In this document: one piece after another, positions 10,571 through 21,359 of the stretch
How positions within the stretch are numbered: the stretch's first letter is position 1
How the letters are laid out: each line of letters begins with the position of its first letter
Assembly (NCBI GenBank): GCA_018398815.1
Contig: CM031601.1
Span: 37,081,943 to 37,145,942 of the forward strand
Origin: Conus ventricosus
Lineage: Eukaryota > Mollusca > Gastropoda > Neogastropoda > Conidae
Length of the DNA: 64,000 nucleotides
Direction: 5' to 3'
Notes under the pieces: generated by a model
Told to the model about the DNA's origin: nothing
Seen by the model: only the letters and a program-made list of their open reading frames with translations
The model's database searches: none
Translations under genes and position numbers: made by a program

Positions 10571-11097
10571 GTGAAAAAGATGACATGACCCGGAATCCAA
10601 GCAAAAACTTTGTTGTATCCATCAGATTTCAAAAAGATGTGTAGTTTAAACAAATTCAGTAGTTGAGAGTGCTTGTGGTTAGGATAAGATAAGATAAGAT
10701 AATGTTGCTTATAGCCCAGCCGATCGCGAAGGGCCACATCAGCGCTTTTTGTGGTTACAGCTGACAATGGCCTCCAAAGCAGAAAGGGAGTCATAAAAAT
10801 GAGGAAATCTTTATGTTTTGATCTAGAAACCATTTCAAGAGCCAGGACCAAGGCTGTCAACTTAGTAGTGTATATGGAGCTGTCAATGGGAATGTCTTAA
10901 GAACATCTCTGTGAAGGACCTGTTGCACAGAACATAGCAGAGGCAACTGCCTCTTCAGATTCGGAGCCATCGGTAAAAATTCTTCTGTAGGAAAGGCTCC
11001 ATTTAGGGCACTCACTTAGTTGAGGAGAGCCCTGTGCAGAGAAGAAATCAGTTCGGACAAAAAAGGGATGGTCGCTAATGTCAGTATCTCCGCCCAT
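10571..11097 (-). pseudogene. I/Nimb-like LINE RNase H remnant, interrupted by a LINE stub
   Basis: Minus strand reads CPKWSLSYRRIFTDGSESEE, then (after a stop) IYTTKLTALVLALEMVSRSK, and after the inserted stub LKSDGYNKVFAWIPGHV. It matches the RNase H domain of the LINE at 57.8-58.7 kb (FTDGSKSEDG, YSAELTALVLAL, AWVSGHVGIGG). The catalytic Glu of SAEL is Lys here (TTKL), there are frame breaks, and the final Asp region is missing. Confidence 0.82.
10682..10748 (-). mobile_element. Minimal LINE 3'-end insertion (67 bp) nested in RNase H remnant
   Basis: Flanked by TTGTGGTTA at 10673-10681 and 10749-10757 (9-bp target-site duplication). The insert is the LINE 3' end with a TTATC-repeat tail on the minus strand. 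Confidence 0.85.
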
Positions 11098-11099
11098 AA

Positions 11100-11520
11100 G
11101 TTGGAAGGTTCTGTGGTGTGGTGTATTCTCTGCGACACATGTGTATTTTTCAGCTGTTAGTGTGCTTTCATCATGCTTTTGTAGCTCAATCCTATCTTAG
11201 TAGTCTTTTTTTTTTGGTGTGGTTGGTTTTGCAATGTTTTATGTATTACCTTCTGTGGTGATGGCTTTTTATCAATCACACTTAGTTCATGAATGAACCA
11301 AACCACATATGTGAAAGAAAACAGACAGAATAATTGAAAGTTACACTGAGTGTTGTTATTGTTATTTCATCTCTGCTAAACAAGACCAATTCCCAAGAGG
11401 CTTTGCAAGATGTGCAGACTGATGCTGTGGATAATGTGCAATTCCCATCCTCTTTCCGCTTCACCTGGACTGGAGTGCCCCTATAATATGGGTTGCTAAA
11501 CATTTTAAGCACTGTCAAGC
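11100..11520. other. No gene seen
   Basis: Intronic sequence between the LINE remnant and the repeat block at 11.5 kb; nothing recognised. Confidence 0.4.
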
Positions 11521-12234
11521 TTTATTGTGAATACAGATGTTTGGCCTGAAGTTCAAAGGATACTAACACCAGTTTTTGTGGTATTTCATTGTGATTTTAG
11601 TGCTGTAGTTTTGTTTATGTTCTGAAAGTGTCTGTTTTTCAAACAAAACATTCATCATTATATATATTTTTCGTCTACTCATTACAAACAAAATCAAACT
11701 ATTGTGATATCTGGCTGTAGCCAAGGATATAACAAGAAAATTTCCCAAGTATCTAAGATATATGTCAAGAATTGAAAGAGCAGTGGGCATATTAGTGAAC
11801 CTACCTAAGAAAACAAAATTGTGTCCCTTGATACCTGGATTGTACTGTACCCCAGAAATACATAGATTTATCATATAAAATAACAACTGTGGGTTGTAAA
11901 TTCACTACCAAATATTTACACAGGTGTTCAGTAAACACTAAAACCACTTTTTGCTGGGTTTGTATGTTTTTTGTTTAGCTGCTGTGGGGTTTTGTATGCT
12001 TGCAAAGTTTTTTTGTTTTGTTTTTAAGTTGAATTATAAGATTATTTATTATACTCAGAATAAAACAAAATCAAATATTAATTGCAGATATTATAGCCCT
12101 GGGTATAAGAAGAAAACATGCCAAAAATCTAATAAATGAGCACTGATCAAATTAGTGAACCTACCACAAAAAGTCAAATTTTGCTCCGGCACACAGAAGT
12201 ACAAAACTGATACAAAATAACGGCAGCCAAGGGG
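11520..12234. mobile_element. piggyBac-type terminal region, same family as 19.7-21.07 kb
   Basis: Diverged ~350-bp repeat units (GAACCTACC..AAAAAGTCAAATTTT) end in CGGCAGCCAAGGGG followed by TTAA at 12235-12238. The element at 18192-21072 ends the same way (GGCAGTGAAGGGG TTAA). The left boundary is not visible. Confidence 0.5.
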
Positions 12235-12251
12235 TTAAAACCATTCATTTC

Positions 12252-12632
12252 ATGGGGACCAGACCCAGAATGTATAGCAGTCAATGCTTTCACAGTAAAA
12301 TGGATCAAGTGGGTTATTTGTATTTTTCCACCTTTCAGTGTTATCCAGAGGGCGCTGAAGAAGATGTAACAGGACCAAGCCGAAGGCATTTTCATCATGC
12401 CTCACTGGCCCACAGCTGTCTGGTATCCACAAATGTTGCAGCTATTGACATGACCACCAATTCTGCTACCACAAAGGAAGTACAATCTCCAGCTGAGAAA
12501 CTCAGGTGCACCTCATCCACTTCACAGACGACTACAGCTTCTAGCAGTCTGCTTATGCAGAAAACCTTCGAAATTCAAGGAGTACAGGGACAGACTTGTG
12601 ACATCGTGTTCCAGGGGCGGGACTCTCCATAA
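12252..12632 (+). other. Unrecognised open frame (126 codons)
   Basis: Ser/Thr-rich frame with no domain that I recognise. The minus strand is also open over part of it, so it may be chance or a degraded mobile-element fragment. Confidence 0.2.
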
Positions 12633-12689
12633 AGGAAACAAGATGCAAAGCATAAAATGTACTCCCAGTATATCCTGAATACACGCAGT

Positions 12690-13827
12690 ATATTCCATAA
12701 AGAGGAAAAACCGTCTTGGGCTGGTCTAACCGTTAGCAATGGCTATTCTGGTAAACATCGGCCATCATCTGTGACCTTTAATGAACATACTTACAAATTT
12801 TCAGAGAGATCCGCCAAAAACTTTCTGAAATTTTCCATAAAGAAGAAAACCATTATGGGCCGTTAGTAACGGCTATAATGGTAAACTTGAACATGGGGCA
12901 TCATCCGTGACCCATAATGAACATACCTACAAATTTTCAGAAATATCGGCCACGTACTTTCTGAGATATTCCATGAAGAAGGAAAACCGTTAGGGGCCGT
13001 TATAGCTGTTAGTAACGGCTATAACGGTAAAATAAAACATTGGGCATCATCCGTGACCCATAATACCTACACATTTTCAGAAAGATCGACCAAGTACTTT
13101 CTGAGATATTCCATAAAAAAGAAAAACCGTTATGGGTTGTTATAGCCGTTAGTAACAGCCATAACGGTAAACTAAAACGTAGGGCATGATCCGTGACCCA
13201 TAATGAACATACCTGCTAATTTTCAAAATGATCGGCCAAGTACTTTCTGAGACATTTCATAAAACAGAAAAAAAATCCAGTTATGGGCCATTACAGCTGT
13301 TAGTAACAGCTATAACGGTAAACTGAAACATCGGGCATCATCCGTAACCCATAGTGAACATACCTGCTAATTTTCACAAAGATCTGCCAAGTACTTTTGG
13401 AGATATTCCATAAAGAGGAAAAACCGTTACAGGCGGTTACAGCCGTTAGTAACGGCTATAATGGCAAACTAAAACATCGGGCATTATTAGTGACCCAAAA
13501 TGAACATACCTACAAATTTTCAGAAAGATCGGCTAAGTACTTTCTGTATTAATATTCCATGAAGAAGAAAAAACCGTTACAGGCCATTAGTAACGGCTAT
13601 AACGGTAAACTAAAACATCAGGCATTATTCGTGACCCATAATGAACATACCTACAAATTTTCAGAAAGATCGGCCAAGTACTTTCCGAGATATTCCATAA
13701 AGAAGGAAAACCGTTACAGGCCGTTATAGCCATTAGCAACGGCTATAATGGGGTAAACTAAAACATCGGATATCATCCGTAACCCATAATGGACAATATC
13801 TGGTAATTTTCACAAAGATCGGCCAAG
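12690..13827. repeat. ~147-bp satellite array, left block (~8 units)
   Basis: Each unit runs AACCGTTACAGGCCGTTACA, then GTTAGTAACGGCTATAACGG, then AAACTAAAACATCGGGCATC, then CCCATAATGAACATACCT, then AGATCGGCCAAGTACTTTC and GAGATATTCCATAAAGAAG. The palindromic CCGTTA/TAACGG core is kept in most units. Confidence 0.92.
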
Positions 13828-14027
13828 TATACTGACTTCCATAAAAAACGCGAAAGCAAAACAAGCTGAAGGTTAGGGGTGAATTTTATTGGTCACAATT
13901 GTACAGAGTGGAAGCGAGAATTCAACGTGATTTGATTCATTACACCGGTAATGTGTGAAAATGTCATCAGCAATATGTCTTTGTGTGGAAAATCCAAGGT
14001 CACGTGACAAACCAGCTTGAAGTCCTA

Positions 14028-15490
14028 ATACCGTGTGTGGCCACCATTTGCATGGACAACTGCTTGACATCTGCGGCTCATTGAGTGGACCAGGTGGTTG
14101 ATGCGTCCCCTTGGCACACCAGCCCACACATGGACGATGGCCTGGTGAAGAAAAAGAAACACCCGAAGGTGCTGGGGAGGACCCAGAGAAGCACTGTCTT
14201 CACCTGCCTTTAGAGCAGTCCTGTACCACCCTTGGAGGCCTGCGCTGTGTTGACGATGGGTACAGGCACGCACAGGACACTCCATTAAGATATCAAGGGA
14301 CATAACTGCTCCTGAACAGAGGTAAATTAGACTACAGGATGCAGCTCATAACAGCCTTAAAGTAGCATCCCCATGGGTGTACCAGCCCGTATTTCATGAC
14401 TGCAGAGCCCACCGGTGAAAAACACCACCCTCCAGCTGCCGAGCACACCCCACAGACCCAACCACCCCTGCCCACGGACAGATGAAGACAGTGCCACTCC
14501 AGACACAGCCAAGCTTTCGCCATACGGTCTTATGTGCCCTCAAGAGAGAACCCACACATGGACGATGGCCTGGTGAAGTTGAGCCGCTGTTGCTGGTCGT
14601 GGACGCAGGAGGTCCAACCGTCTGCCAAGTTCATCCCAAAAATGTTCTATTGGGTTTAAATCAGGACTGAGGGCTGGCCAGGGCAGCACATTGACGTTGT
14701 TATGCTGAAGAAATTGCTGGGTGGCCCTGGCTGTGTGTGGTCTTGCATTGTCCTGTTGGAATGTCCAGTTTGGGTGTTGCGCAAAAAAAGGAACGACATG
14801 GGGTCTGAGCACCTGGTGTATGTAGCGCTGTGCATTGACACCCTGTCCGCGACCAGGACCAATGTTCTGAAAGATGACTGGTCCTATGGCGTGGTTAATG
14901 CCAATTGCACCCCATATCATAACGTTCGGGCCTCCCCAGGGGTTCCGCTCTACCACACAGGAGTCAGCATAGCGTTCACCAGGTCGACGCCATATTCTGA
15001 CACGACCGTCAGCCATGTCAATACAAAAACGGCTCTCATCTGAGAACAGCATGCGTCCCCACTGCTGCCTGCGCCAGTTGATTCGGGCTTGTGCCCACTG
15101 CAGCCTGTCCTGCTGGTGTCTTGGTGTCAGTACCGGACCTCTGTGAGGACGCCTACATGCCAGCCCGTTCTCCTGAAGACGCCGCCGCACAGTGATGAGG
15201 CTGATTCGTTGCTGGAGATTCCCAGGCACCTGTCGAGCAGTGTTAGCGGCTGTTTGCCGCCTGTCCCGCAGATGGGTTCGAACAAAATGGCGATCCTCTC
15301 TTGGTGTGGTGACCCGAGGACGGCCTGGCCGGGGACGATCATCAGTGGTACCAGTGACTCGCATGCGGTGCTGCAGACGATAGATGGTTGAGATGTGGAC
15401 GTTAAAGATGTTGGCGACCTGCCTGGCATCCACACCAGCCTCCAGATAGCCTAGGGCACGATTGCGTTCCTCTGCTCGTAGTCTTGGCAT
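14028..15490 (-). CDS. Tc1-like DD34E transposase, open to residue ~313, C-terminus displaced
   Basis: Starts at MPRLRAEERN (15490), which I prefer to the longer open frame because it is the family start. It has an N-terminal HTH region, a GRPR motif (residues 56-59), and the catalytic triad D151 (LFSDESRF), D247 (QQDNARPHTA) and E282 (SPDLNPIEHFWDE); the last two are separated by 34 residues. After AIVHVW the frame ends early at 14540. A ~428-bp insertion bounded by a 28-bp direct repeat separates it from the natural C-terminus (GVPRGRINHLVHSM...HTRY, stop at 14025). The uninterrupted protein would be about 345 residues, normal for Tc1. Confidence 0.92.
14123..14578. repeat. 28-bp direct repeats flanking an insertion in the transposase gene
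   Basis: 14123-14150 and 14551-14578 are identical (CCCACACATGGACGATGGCC...). The 400 bases between them are unrelated to Tc1 and I do not recognise them. Confidence 0.85.
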
Positions 15491-15802
15491 CTCTGTAGCG
15501 CTCAGAGGGCAAGTCATTATCTGAACCTTGTAGTGCGGCTTTATAAAGGCTGCATGCCTGCGTACTTGTCGCTGGTTAACTTTGCTCTGCATGGTGTGCA
15601 CGTGCCTCACATGCAGCAACCAGTTTGCCATTTTTGTTGACCCTCCAATGCCGGAAATGATGTGTTGGTCACACAATTTTTTCACTGCACGTGAGTCTTG
15701 GACCCAAACAACTTGCCACAATGGTTCAATATTGTATATTCACCCCTTTTCACCCGAAAAATAGCCTTTCAATTTTTCGCGTTTTTTATGGAAGTCAGTA
15801 TA

Positions 15803-17560
15803 CTTTCGGAGATATTCTTTAAAGAAGAAAAAATGTTACAGGCTGTTACAGCCTTTAGTAATGGCTATAACGGTGAACTAAAACATCAGGCATCATTCAT
15901 GACCCATAATAAACACACATGCTAATTTTCACAAAGATTGGCCATGTACTTTCAGAGATATTTCATAAAGAAGGAAAACTGTTACAGGCCGTTACAGCCA
16001 TTAGTAATGGCTTTAACGGGGTAAACTAAAACATCAGGCGTCATCCGTGACCCATCCTCTTCATATCTGCTAATTTTCAAAAAGATCGTCCAAGTACTTT
16101 CAGAGATATTCCATAAAGAAGAAAAACCGTTACAGGCCATTACAGCCGTTAGTAACGCCTATAACGGGGTAAACTAAAACACCGGGAATCATTCGTGAAC
16201 AATAATGAACGTACATGCTAATTTTCATAAAGATCGGCCATGTCCTTTTGGAGATATTCCATAAAGAAAGAAAACCGTTACAGGCTGTTACAGCCATTAG
16301 TAACGGCTATAACGGGGTAAACTAAAACATCGGGCTTCATCTGTGACCCATAATGAACATACCTGCTAATTTTAACAAAGATCGGCCAAGTACTTTCGGA
16401 GATATTCCATAAAGAAGAAAAACCGTTACAGGCCGTTACAACCGTTAGTAACGGCTATAACGGTAAACTAAAACATCGGTAATTATTCCTGACCCATAGT
16501 GAACATACCTACAAATTTTCAGAAAGATCGCCCAAGTACTTTTTGAAAGATTCCATAAAGAAGGAAAACCATTACAGCCATTAGTAACGGCTATAATGGG
16601 GTAAACTAAAACGTCAGGCATCATCCGTGACCCATCCTCTTCATACCTGCTAATTTTCACAAAGATCAGCCTAGTACTTTCTGAGATATTCCATAAAGAA
16701 GGAAAACCGTTACAGGCGGTTACAGCCGTTAGTAATGGCTATAACGGGGTAAACTAAAAAATCGGGCATCATTCGTGACCCATAATGAACACACCTGTTA
16801 ATTTTCACAAAGATCGGCCATGTCCTTTCGAAGATATCCCATAAAGAAGAAAAAATGTTACAGGCCATTACAGCCATTAGTAACAATTATAACGGTGAAC
16901 TAAAACATCGGGCATTGTTCGTGACCCATAATGAATATACCTACAAATTTTCAGAAAGATCGGCCAAGTACTTCCTGAGATATTCCACAAAGAAGGAAAA
17001 CTGTTACAGGCCGTTACAGCCGTCAGTAACGGCTCTAACGGGGTAAACTAAAACATCAGACATCATCTGTGACCCATAATGAACATACCTGCTAATTTTC
17101 AGAAAGATCGGCCATGTACTTTCGGAGATATTCCATAAAGAAGAAAAACTGTTACAGGCCGTTACAGCCATTAGTAATGGATATAACGGTAAACTAAAAC
17201 GCTGGGCATTATTGCTGACCCATACTGAACATACCTACATATTTTCAGAAAGATCGACCAAGTACTTTTTGAGATATTCCATAAAGAAGGAAAACCGTCA
17301 CAGGCCATTACAGCCGTTAGTAACGGCTTTAACGGGGTAAACTAAAACATCAGGCGTCATCCGTCCCCCATCCTCTTCATGCCTGCTAATGTTCACAAAG
17401 ATCGGCCAAGTACTTTCGGAGATATTCCATAAAGAAGATAAACCGTTACAGGCCGTTACAGCCTATAGTAACGGCTGTAATGGTAAACTATAACATCAGG
17501 CATCATCCTTGACCCATAATGAACATACCTACAAATTTTCAGAAAGATCAATCCAGTAGT
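15803..17560. repeat. ~147-bp satellite array, right block (~12 units)
   Basis: Continues the array at 12690-13827 after the Tc1-like element. Spacing of the AAACCGTTACAGG starts is about 145-150 bases (for example 16126, 16276, 16423). Confidence 0.92.
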
Positions 17561-17639
17561 TTTGTCTGGAGTGAGTGGAACACATTTTGACCACGGACGG
17601 ACACACACACAGACAGCATTTCTTCGTTCCCATTTTAAA

Positions 17640-17670
17640 GTACTCCCTGTTCTACAAGAACTGGGAGTAC
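17640..17670. repeat. 14-bp-stem hairpin at the right end of the satellite-cored element
   Basis: GTACTCCCTGTTCT and AGAACTGGGAGTAC pair with one T:T mismatch around a 3-base loop. Confidence 0.85.
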
Positions 17671-17933
17671 AAAAAGAGGAAACAGTGTAGGGGTGACCGG
17701 GGGCATGCCTCTTCGACGTGTCGCCATTTTGAAGATCGCAAAACCGGAAGGAGAAAGTTACCAAGTTAACTGTGAATCCAAGCCGTTTAAGAATTTCGAA
17801 TAGTTTGTGGATAAATGACACCCGATATTTCTGAAGACATGAATCACAGATCGCTCCTGCACACCGACACGCTGTTACGCGGAATGAACAAGGATCTACC
17901 GTGGAAATCCACGGATCCGAGGAAAAATCCCGC

Positions 17934-18187
17934 CCGTGTTCGCATCCTGGAGAGATTCAACAAAACAGCAGTATTCGTCATATCTCAAAAGATGGAACTT
18001 TTTTTGTATTAGAAGGCAGGAAATCCATTTCAGGCATCTGTGAATGTAGTATTAGAATTCTTGGCAAATCTGTATAATGAAGGGCTTCGATACAGTGAAA
18101 TAGTCACTGCACACAGTGCAGCCTCTGCTGTTGTTCACCCAACAAATGATAAATCTGTTGGAGCACATCCATTGGTGACCTGATTCA
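17934..18187 (+). pseudogene. Tyrosine-recombinase-like gene, 5' part
   Basis: Plus-strand frame reads SWRDSTKQQYSSYLKRWNFF, then after a frameshift near 18030 ASVNVVLEFLANLYNEGLRY and VGAHPLVT, followed by an in-frame stop. This is the N-terminal core-binding (SAM-like) region of phage-integrase-type tyrosine recombinases found in mobile elements such as Cryptons and related animal ORFs. The gene continues at 21077 after a piggyBac-like insertion. One frameshift and one stop make it a pseudogene. Confidence 0.7.
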
Positions 18188-18451
18188 TTAACCCGTTCCC
18201 TGCCTGGAACGTGTAACGCACGTTCAGAAAGCCGCAGAAAACAGAAAACCGCTACGCCCCGAACGAGAGTGTCTCGTTGTAACTTCGTAACAGAAAGCAG
18301 AAAAATCTACTTGGGAGACGACCCTCTAAAATGTTCTCACCTCTTCTACTGGTGTCAAGGAACAGCCCCTTTCCCTTCTTGCGAGCAGCCAGCTGACCAC
18401 ATGTTATGCAAATTGCGAGTTGAGAGGTCACAGCTGATATGCATAGTCAAG

Positions 18452-18990
18452 ATGGCAGCTCAACCTAGCACTTCGTCGACGCGTCCCGTTTCCAAGCGTC
18501 ACACTGCCCTTGATATTTTAGATGACGTTATAAAGTATCAAGAGAGTGATGAAGAAGACCTTTGAGGATCGGATCCTGATACTAGCGATGAGGAGGAGAC
18601 GGATGGGAATCAGCACTATCCACTTTTATCGGAGATACATGCTGGTGATGACGTGGCTTCACTGTTCTGTACACAACACATCAGTAAAGAAAGAGCCGTC
18701 AGGTGGGCGACGAAGCGGAAATTGCCGAACGCGTGCCGTGAACGAGCACTGCACCCCCTCCTTTCTTGACGAACGGGGTGGTGGACATGGTACGGGTTCA
18801 GAACGACGGTGAAGGTCCCGTGGAAGCGGCCGGGGGCGTGGCATGGGACGTGGTCAGCAACAGCTGATCAAAGAATGGTGTGCCCTTCAACCTTGCAGTT
18901 GTTTTGACTGGGAATTCTGGTCTGCAAGTCAACTGTGCCAATTTTCAGCTGTACAAAGTTCCAGTCTTCAGTTCCTTCATGACCAGAAAC
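18452..18990 (+). pseudogene. piggyBac-like transposase N-terminal remnant
   Basis: Begins MAAQPSTSSTRPVSKRH, then an acidic stretch (YQESDEEDL, stop, GSDPDTSDEEETDG) and an Arg/Gly-rich segment (about 18780-18860, several frames). This matches the acidic-then-RG layout of the piggyBac copy at 1.1-1.4 kb. No DDE core follows. Confidence 0.55.
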
Positions 18991-19163
18991 TGGTTTCAGG
19001 CAAGTAGCTCTATTTTTCTTTTGTTGGTTTGTTTTGTTTTGTTTTTGTTTTTACTACATGATTCTTCATTCCTTGACTATTCATTTTCTGTATTTCTCTT
19101 CTTTGCCCCATTTCCTACTGAAACTACAATTATGGCAAACAATGACTGTATGGATAGGTGGGA

Positions 19164-19171
19164 CTGTGTGT

Positions 19172-19224
<53 letters not shown>

Positions 19225-19402
19225 CGCGCACGCACGCGCCTAAGCATTATTTATTTCTGTATGCAAGTTTTCCATATAAGTTTGTTCATTTTGTATAACA
19301 CAGAAGCACTCATTCACAGCAATTTTTTTGTTTTGTATCATTGTGGTGTTTTTACATTCATGTGTGTGTGATACTGTTAGTGTGTGTTTGTGCATATGTG
19401 TA

Positions 19403-19448
<46 letters not shown>

Positions 19449-19500
19449 TATGTGTGTGTGTGTGTGGAAGCTGTTTGTGTGTATGCATGTGTTGTATATG

Positions 19501-19561
<61 letters not shown>

Positions 19562-19605
19562 CAACTGTGGGTCTGCTTACTGTGGTGTTTGTGTGTGTGT
19601 GTGTG

Positions 19606-19649
<44 letters not shown>

Positions 19650-19680
19650 AAACTGTTTAACGTTTGTATGTATGCGTGTG

Positions 19681-19730
<50 letters not shown>

Positions 19731-19735
19731 CTATC
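19164..19735. repeat. (TG)n microsatellites
   Basis: Long TG tracts at about 19164-19230 and 19405-19733 inside the piggyBac-like element. Cys/Val-rich open frames here are artefacts of the repeat. Confidence 0.97.
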
Positions 19736-20830
19736 ACATGTTATTAGTGTGAACCATCATCATAACAAACAAAACCAATATAGAATGATGTGAAATTGTA
19801 GACAAGAGTATAAGTAAGTAATCCACAAAAAATCAAACAAATAACTCAACAAATGGGTGAATAATGTACATGTTAGTGAACATACCGTGAAAAGCATGAT
19901 TATGCCCCTTCTTACCCAACAAATAGTACCCCCAATTATGAGCAGATTGTCATCAAGAACAACATTCCTTGGGATTTATATGACTGTCATGTGTTAGTGC
20001 TGATGTTGAACAATTAGTCACATCACTTTTTCATTGTTTACACTGATTTTATATGGTGCAATTTGTTTATGTATACCTGAAAACTGTTCTTTTTGTAAAA
20101 CCACCAATATATGTATCCCTGTCCATCCCCTAATGGCTCACAAAACTACATTATTGTTATATAGCATCAAAGTTTGTAGTATAAGGAAAGAGAAGCCATA
20201 AAATCGAAGTCATATGTAAAGAAATACATAAGCAGTAATTGAGGTACTGAGCCTACCCCAAATAGTAAAATTATGCCCCTTTCTAGGAGAATTTGGGTAC
20301 CCCCAGTAACAGACAGATTGTTACACAGAGGGAGATTTATTGACAACAATATGAATCCCAGGTGTTTGTAATGTTGTTGAGCTAACACCAAAAGGTATTT
20401 TTGTTGTGTTTAGTGGGTTTTTATATGCTCAATTATTCTAAAACTCTCACATTGAAAACATAACAAAAACTGTTTTATCACATGTTATTAGTGTGAACCA
20501 TCATCATAACCAACAAAACCAATATTGAATGATGTGAAATTGTAGACAAGGGTATAAGTAAGTAATCCACAAAAAAATCTAACAAATAACTCAACAAATA
20601 AATAAGTAATGTACATGTTAGTGAACATACCGCGAAAAGCATGATTATGCCCCTTTTTACCTAAAAAATAGTACCCCCAATTTTGAGCAGATTATCATCA
20701 AGAACAACATTCCTTGGGATTTATATGACTTTCATGTGTTAGTGCTGATATTCAATAAGTAGTAAGACCACTTTTTCAGTGTTTTGACTCATTCTGTTTG
20801 GCGCAATGTGTTTGTGTACACTCGAAAACT
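19736..20830. repeat. Near-identical ~350-bp direct repeats (19736-20085 and 20478-20825)
   Basis: Both begin CATGTTATTAGTGTGAACCA and continue through AAAGCATGATTATGCCCCTT to GATTTATATGACT. A more diverged unit lies between them (20210-20460), and related units occur at 11.5-12.2 kb and 20.9-21.07 kb. Confidence 0.88.
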
Positions 20831-21076
20831 GTTATTTTTGGTAAAATTTTTATAATTATGTCAATTTCTGCTATACTAATTATCAACATAATCAAGCCAT
20901 TTTGATAGAACATTGTAGAAAAATGCATAACAACAAAACATGCAAAAAATCAAAGAGATCTGTCAAGAAATAAGTGAGCAGTAACCATTTCATTGAACCT
21001 ACCCCAAAAAGCTCAATTTTACCATGGCAGACAGATTTTCAAATGTGCTATTATACTGTGGCAGTGAAGGGGTTAA

Positions 21077-21290
21077 AGAAATTTTTGAACTGCACAAACA
21101 CCTCTTCCCAAGTATATCCACACTAAAGACATCTCAAGTTTTGCCGGATTTTTTCAAGAAAGAAAATGTAAACGAGGAACTTTCATTAAAGCAGTTATCA
21201 AAAAAACTATGCGTACTGCTTTTGATTGTAACAGCACAGAGGGTACAAACGTTCCATTTGACAAAATTTGAGCTATGTTCCTTTTACTAA
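21077..21290 (+). pseudogene. Tyrosine-recombinase-like gene, middle part
   Basis: Continues the gene split at 18187: KEIFELHKHLFPSISTL, then LSLKQLSKKLCVLLLIVTAQ and RVQTFHLTKF. The Arg in TAQRVQT sits at the position of catalytic Arg-I of tyrosine recombinases. The distal half (H-x-x-R and Tyr) is not found before the frame ends at 21290. Confidence 0.7.
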
Positions 21291-21359
21291 AAAGGGATGT
21301 TCCATCTATTTCAATGACAAACTTAAACACACAAGACAACAACCAGCGGAAGGGTTAAA

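Larger units (their letters stand above)
13830..15800 (-). mobile_element. Complete Tc1-like transposon (1971 bp) with TA duplication
   Basis: Perfect 26-bp terminal inverted repeats at 13830-13855 and 15775-15800 begin TACTGACTTCCATAAAAAAC. TA at 13828-13829 and 15801-15802 is the target duplication. Removing the element restores the satellite sequence GATCGGCCAAGTACTTTCGG. It encodes a DD34E transposase on the minus strand. Confidence 0.95.
12640..17670. mobile_element. Satellite-cored element with inverted termini (GTACTCCCAG/CTGGGAGTAC)
   Basis: A leader AACAAGATGCAAAGCAT...GTACTCCCAG at about 12640-12668 is shared with 56435-56468, which starts a second, related array. On the right, 17640-17670 is a hairpin ending CTGGGAGTAC. 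Between them are about 20 copies of a ~147-bp satellite, split by a Tc1-like transposon. I infer a non-autonomous element with a tandem-repeat core, comparable in design to bivalve pearl/Helitron-derived elements, although I see no Helitron CTRR end. Confidence 0.55.
18192..21072 (+). mobile_element. piggyBac-like element (2.88 kb) inserted at TTAA
   Basis: TTAA at 18188-18191 and 21073-21076. The termini are inverted repeats: CCCGTTCCCTGCC and (reverse complement of the right end) CCCCTTCACTGCC. A subterminal hairpin GAACGTG/CACGTTC lies at about 18207-18225. It carries an N-terminal transposase fragment, long (TG)n tracts and two near-identical ~350-bp repeats. Joining the flanks at TTAA restores the recombinase reading frame, which proves the boundaries. 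Confidence 0.85.

Noticed and set aside
12250..12432. Possible HERC2 exon on the minus strand (LVLLHLLQRPLDNTER)
   Set aside because: Weak resemblance to the AVHLLQAVLPSWDKTER segment, but that segment is already present, in phase, at 22781-22931.
12690..17560. CRISPR-like array
   Set aside because: Units are contiguous, diverged ~147-bp satellites without unique spacers, in a eukaryotic context.
19328..19793. Cys/Val-rich and Thr/His-rich open frames
   Set aside because: They are translations of (TG)n/(CA)n microsatellites; the same holds at 53.1-54.5, 55.5-56.1 and 56.3-56.4 kb.
21351..21358. Second TTAA end after AGCGGAAGGG
   Set aside because: The empty-site join already places the element end at 21072; no partner supports this one.
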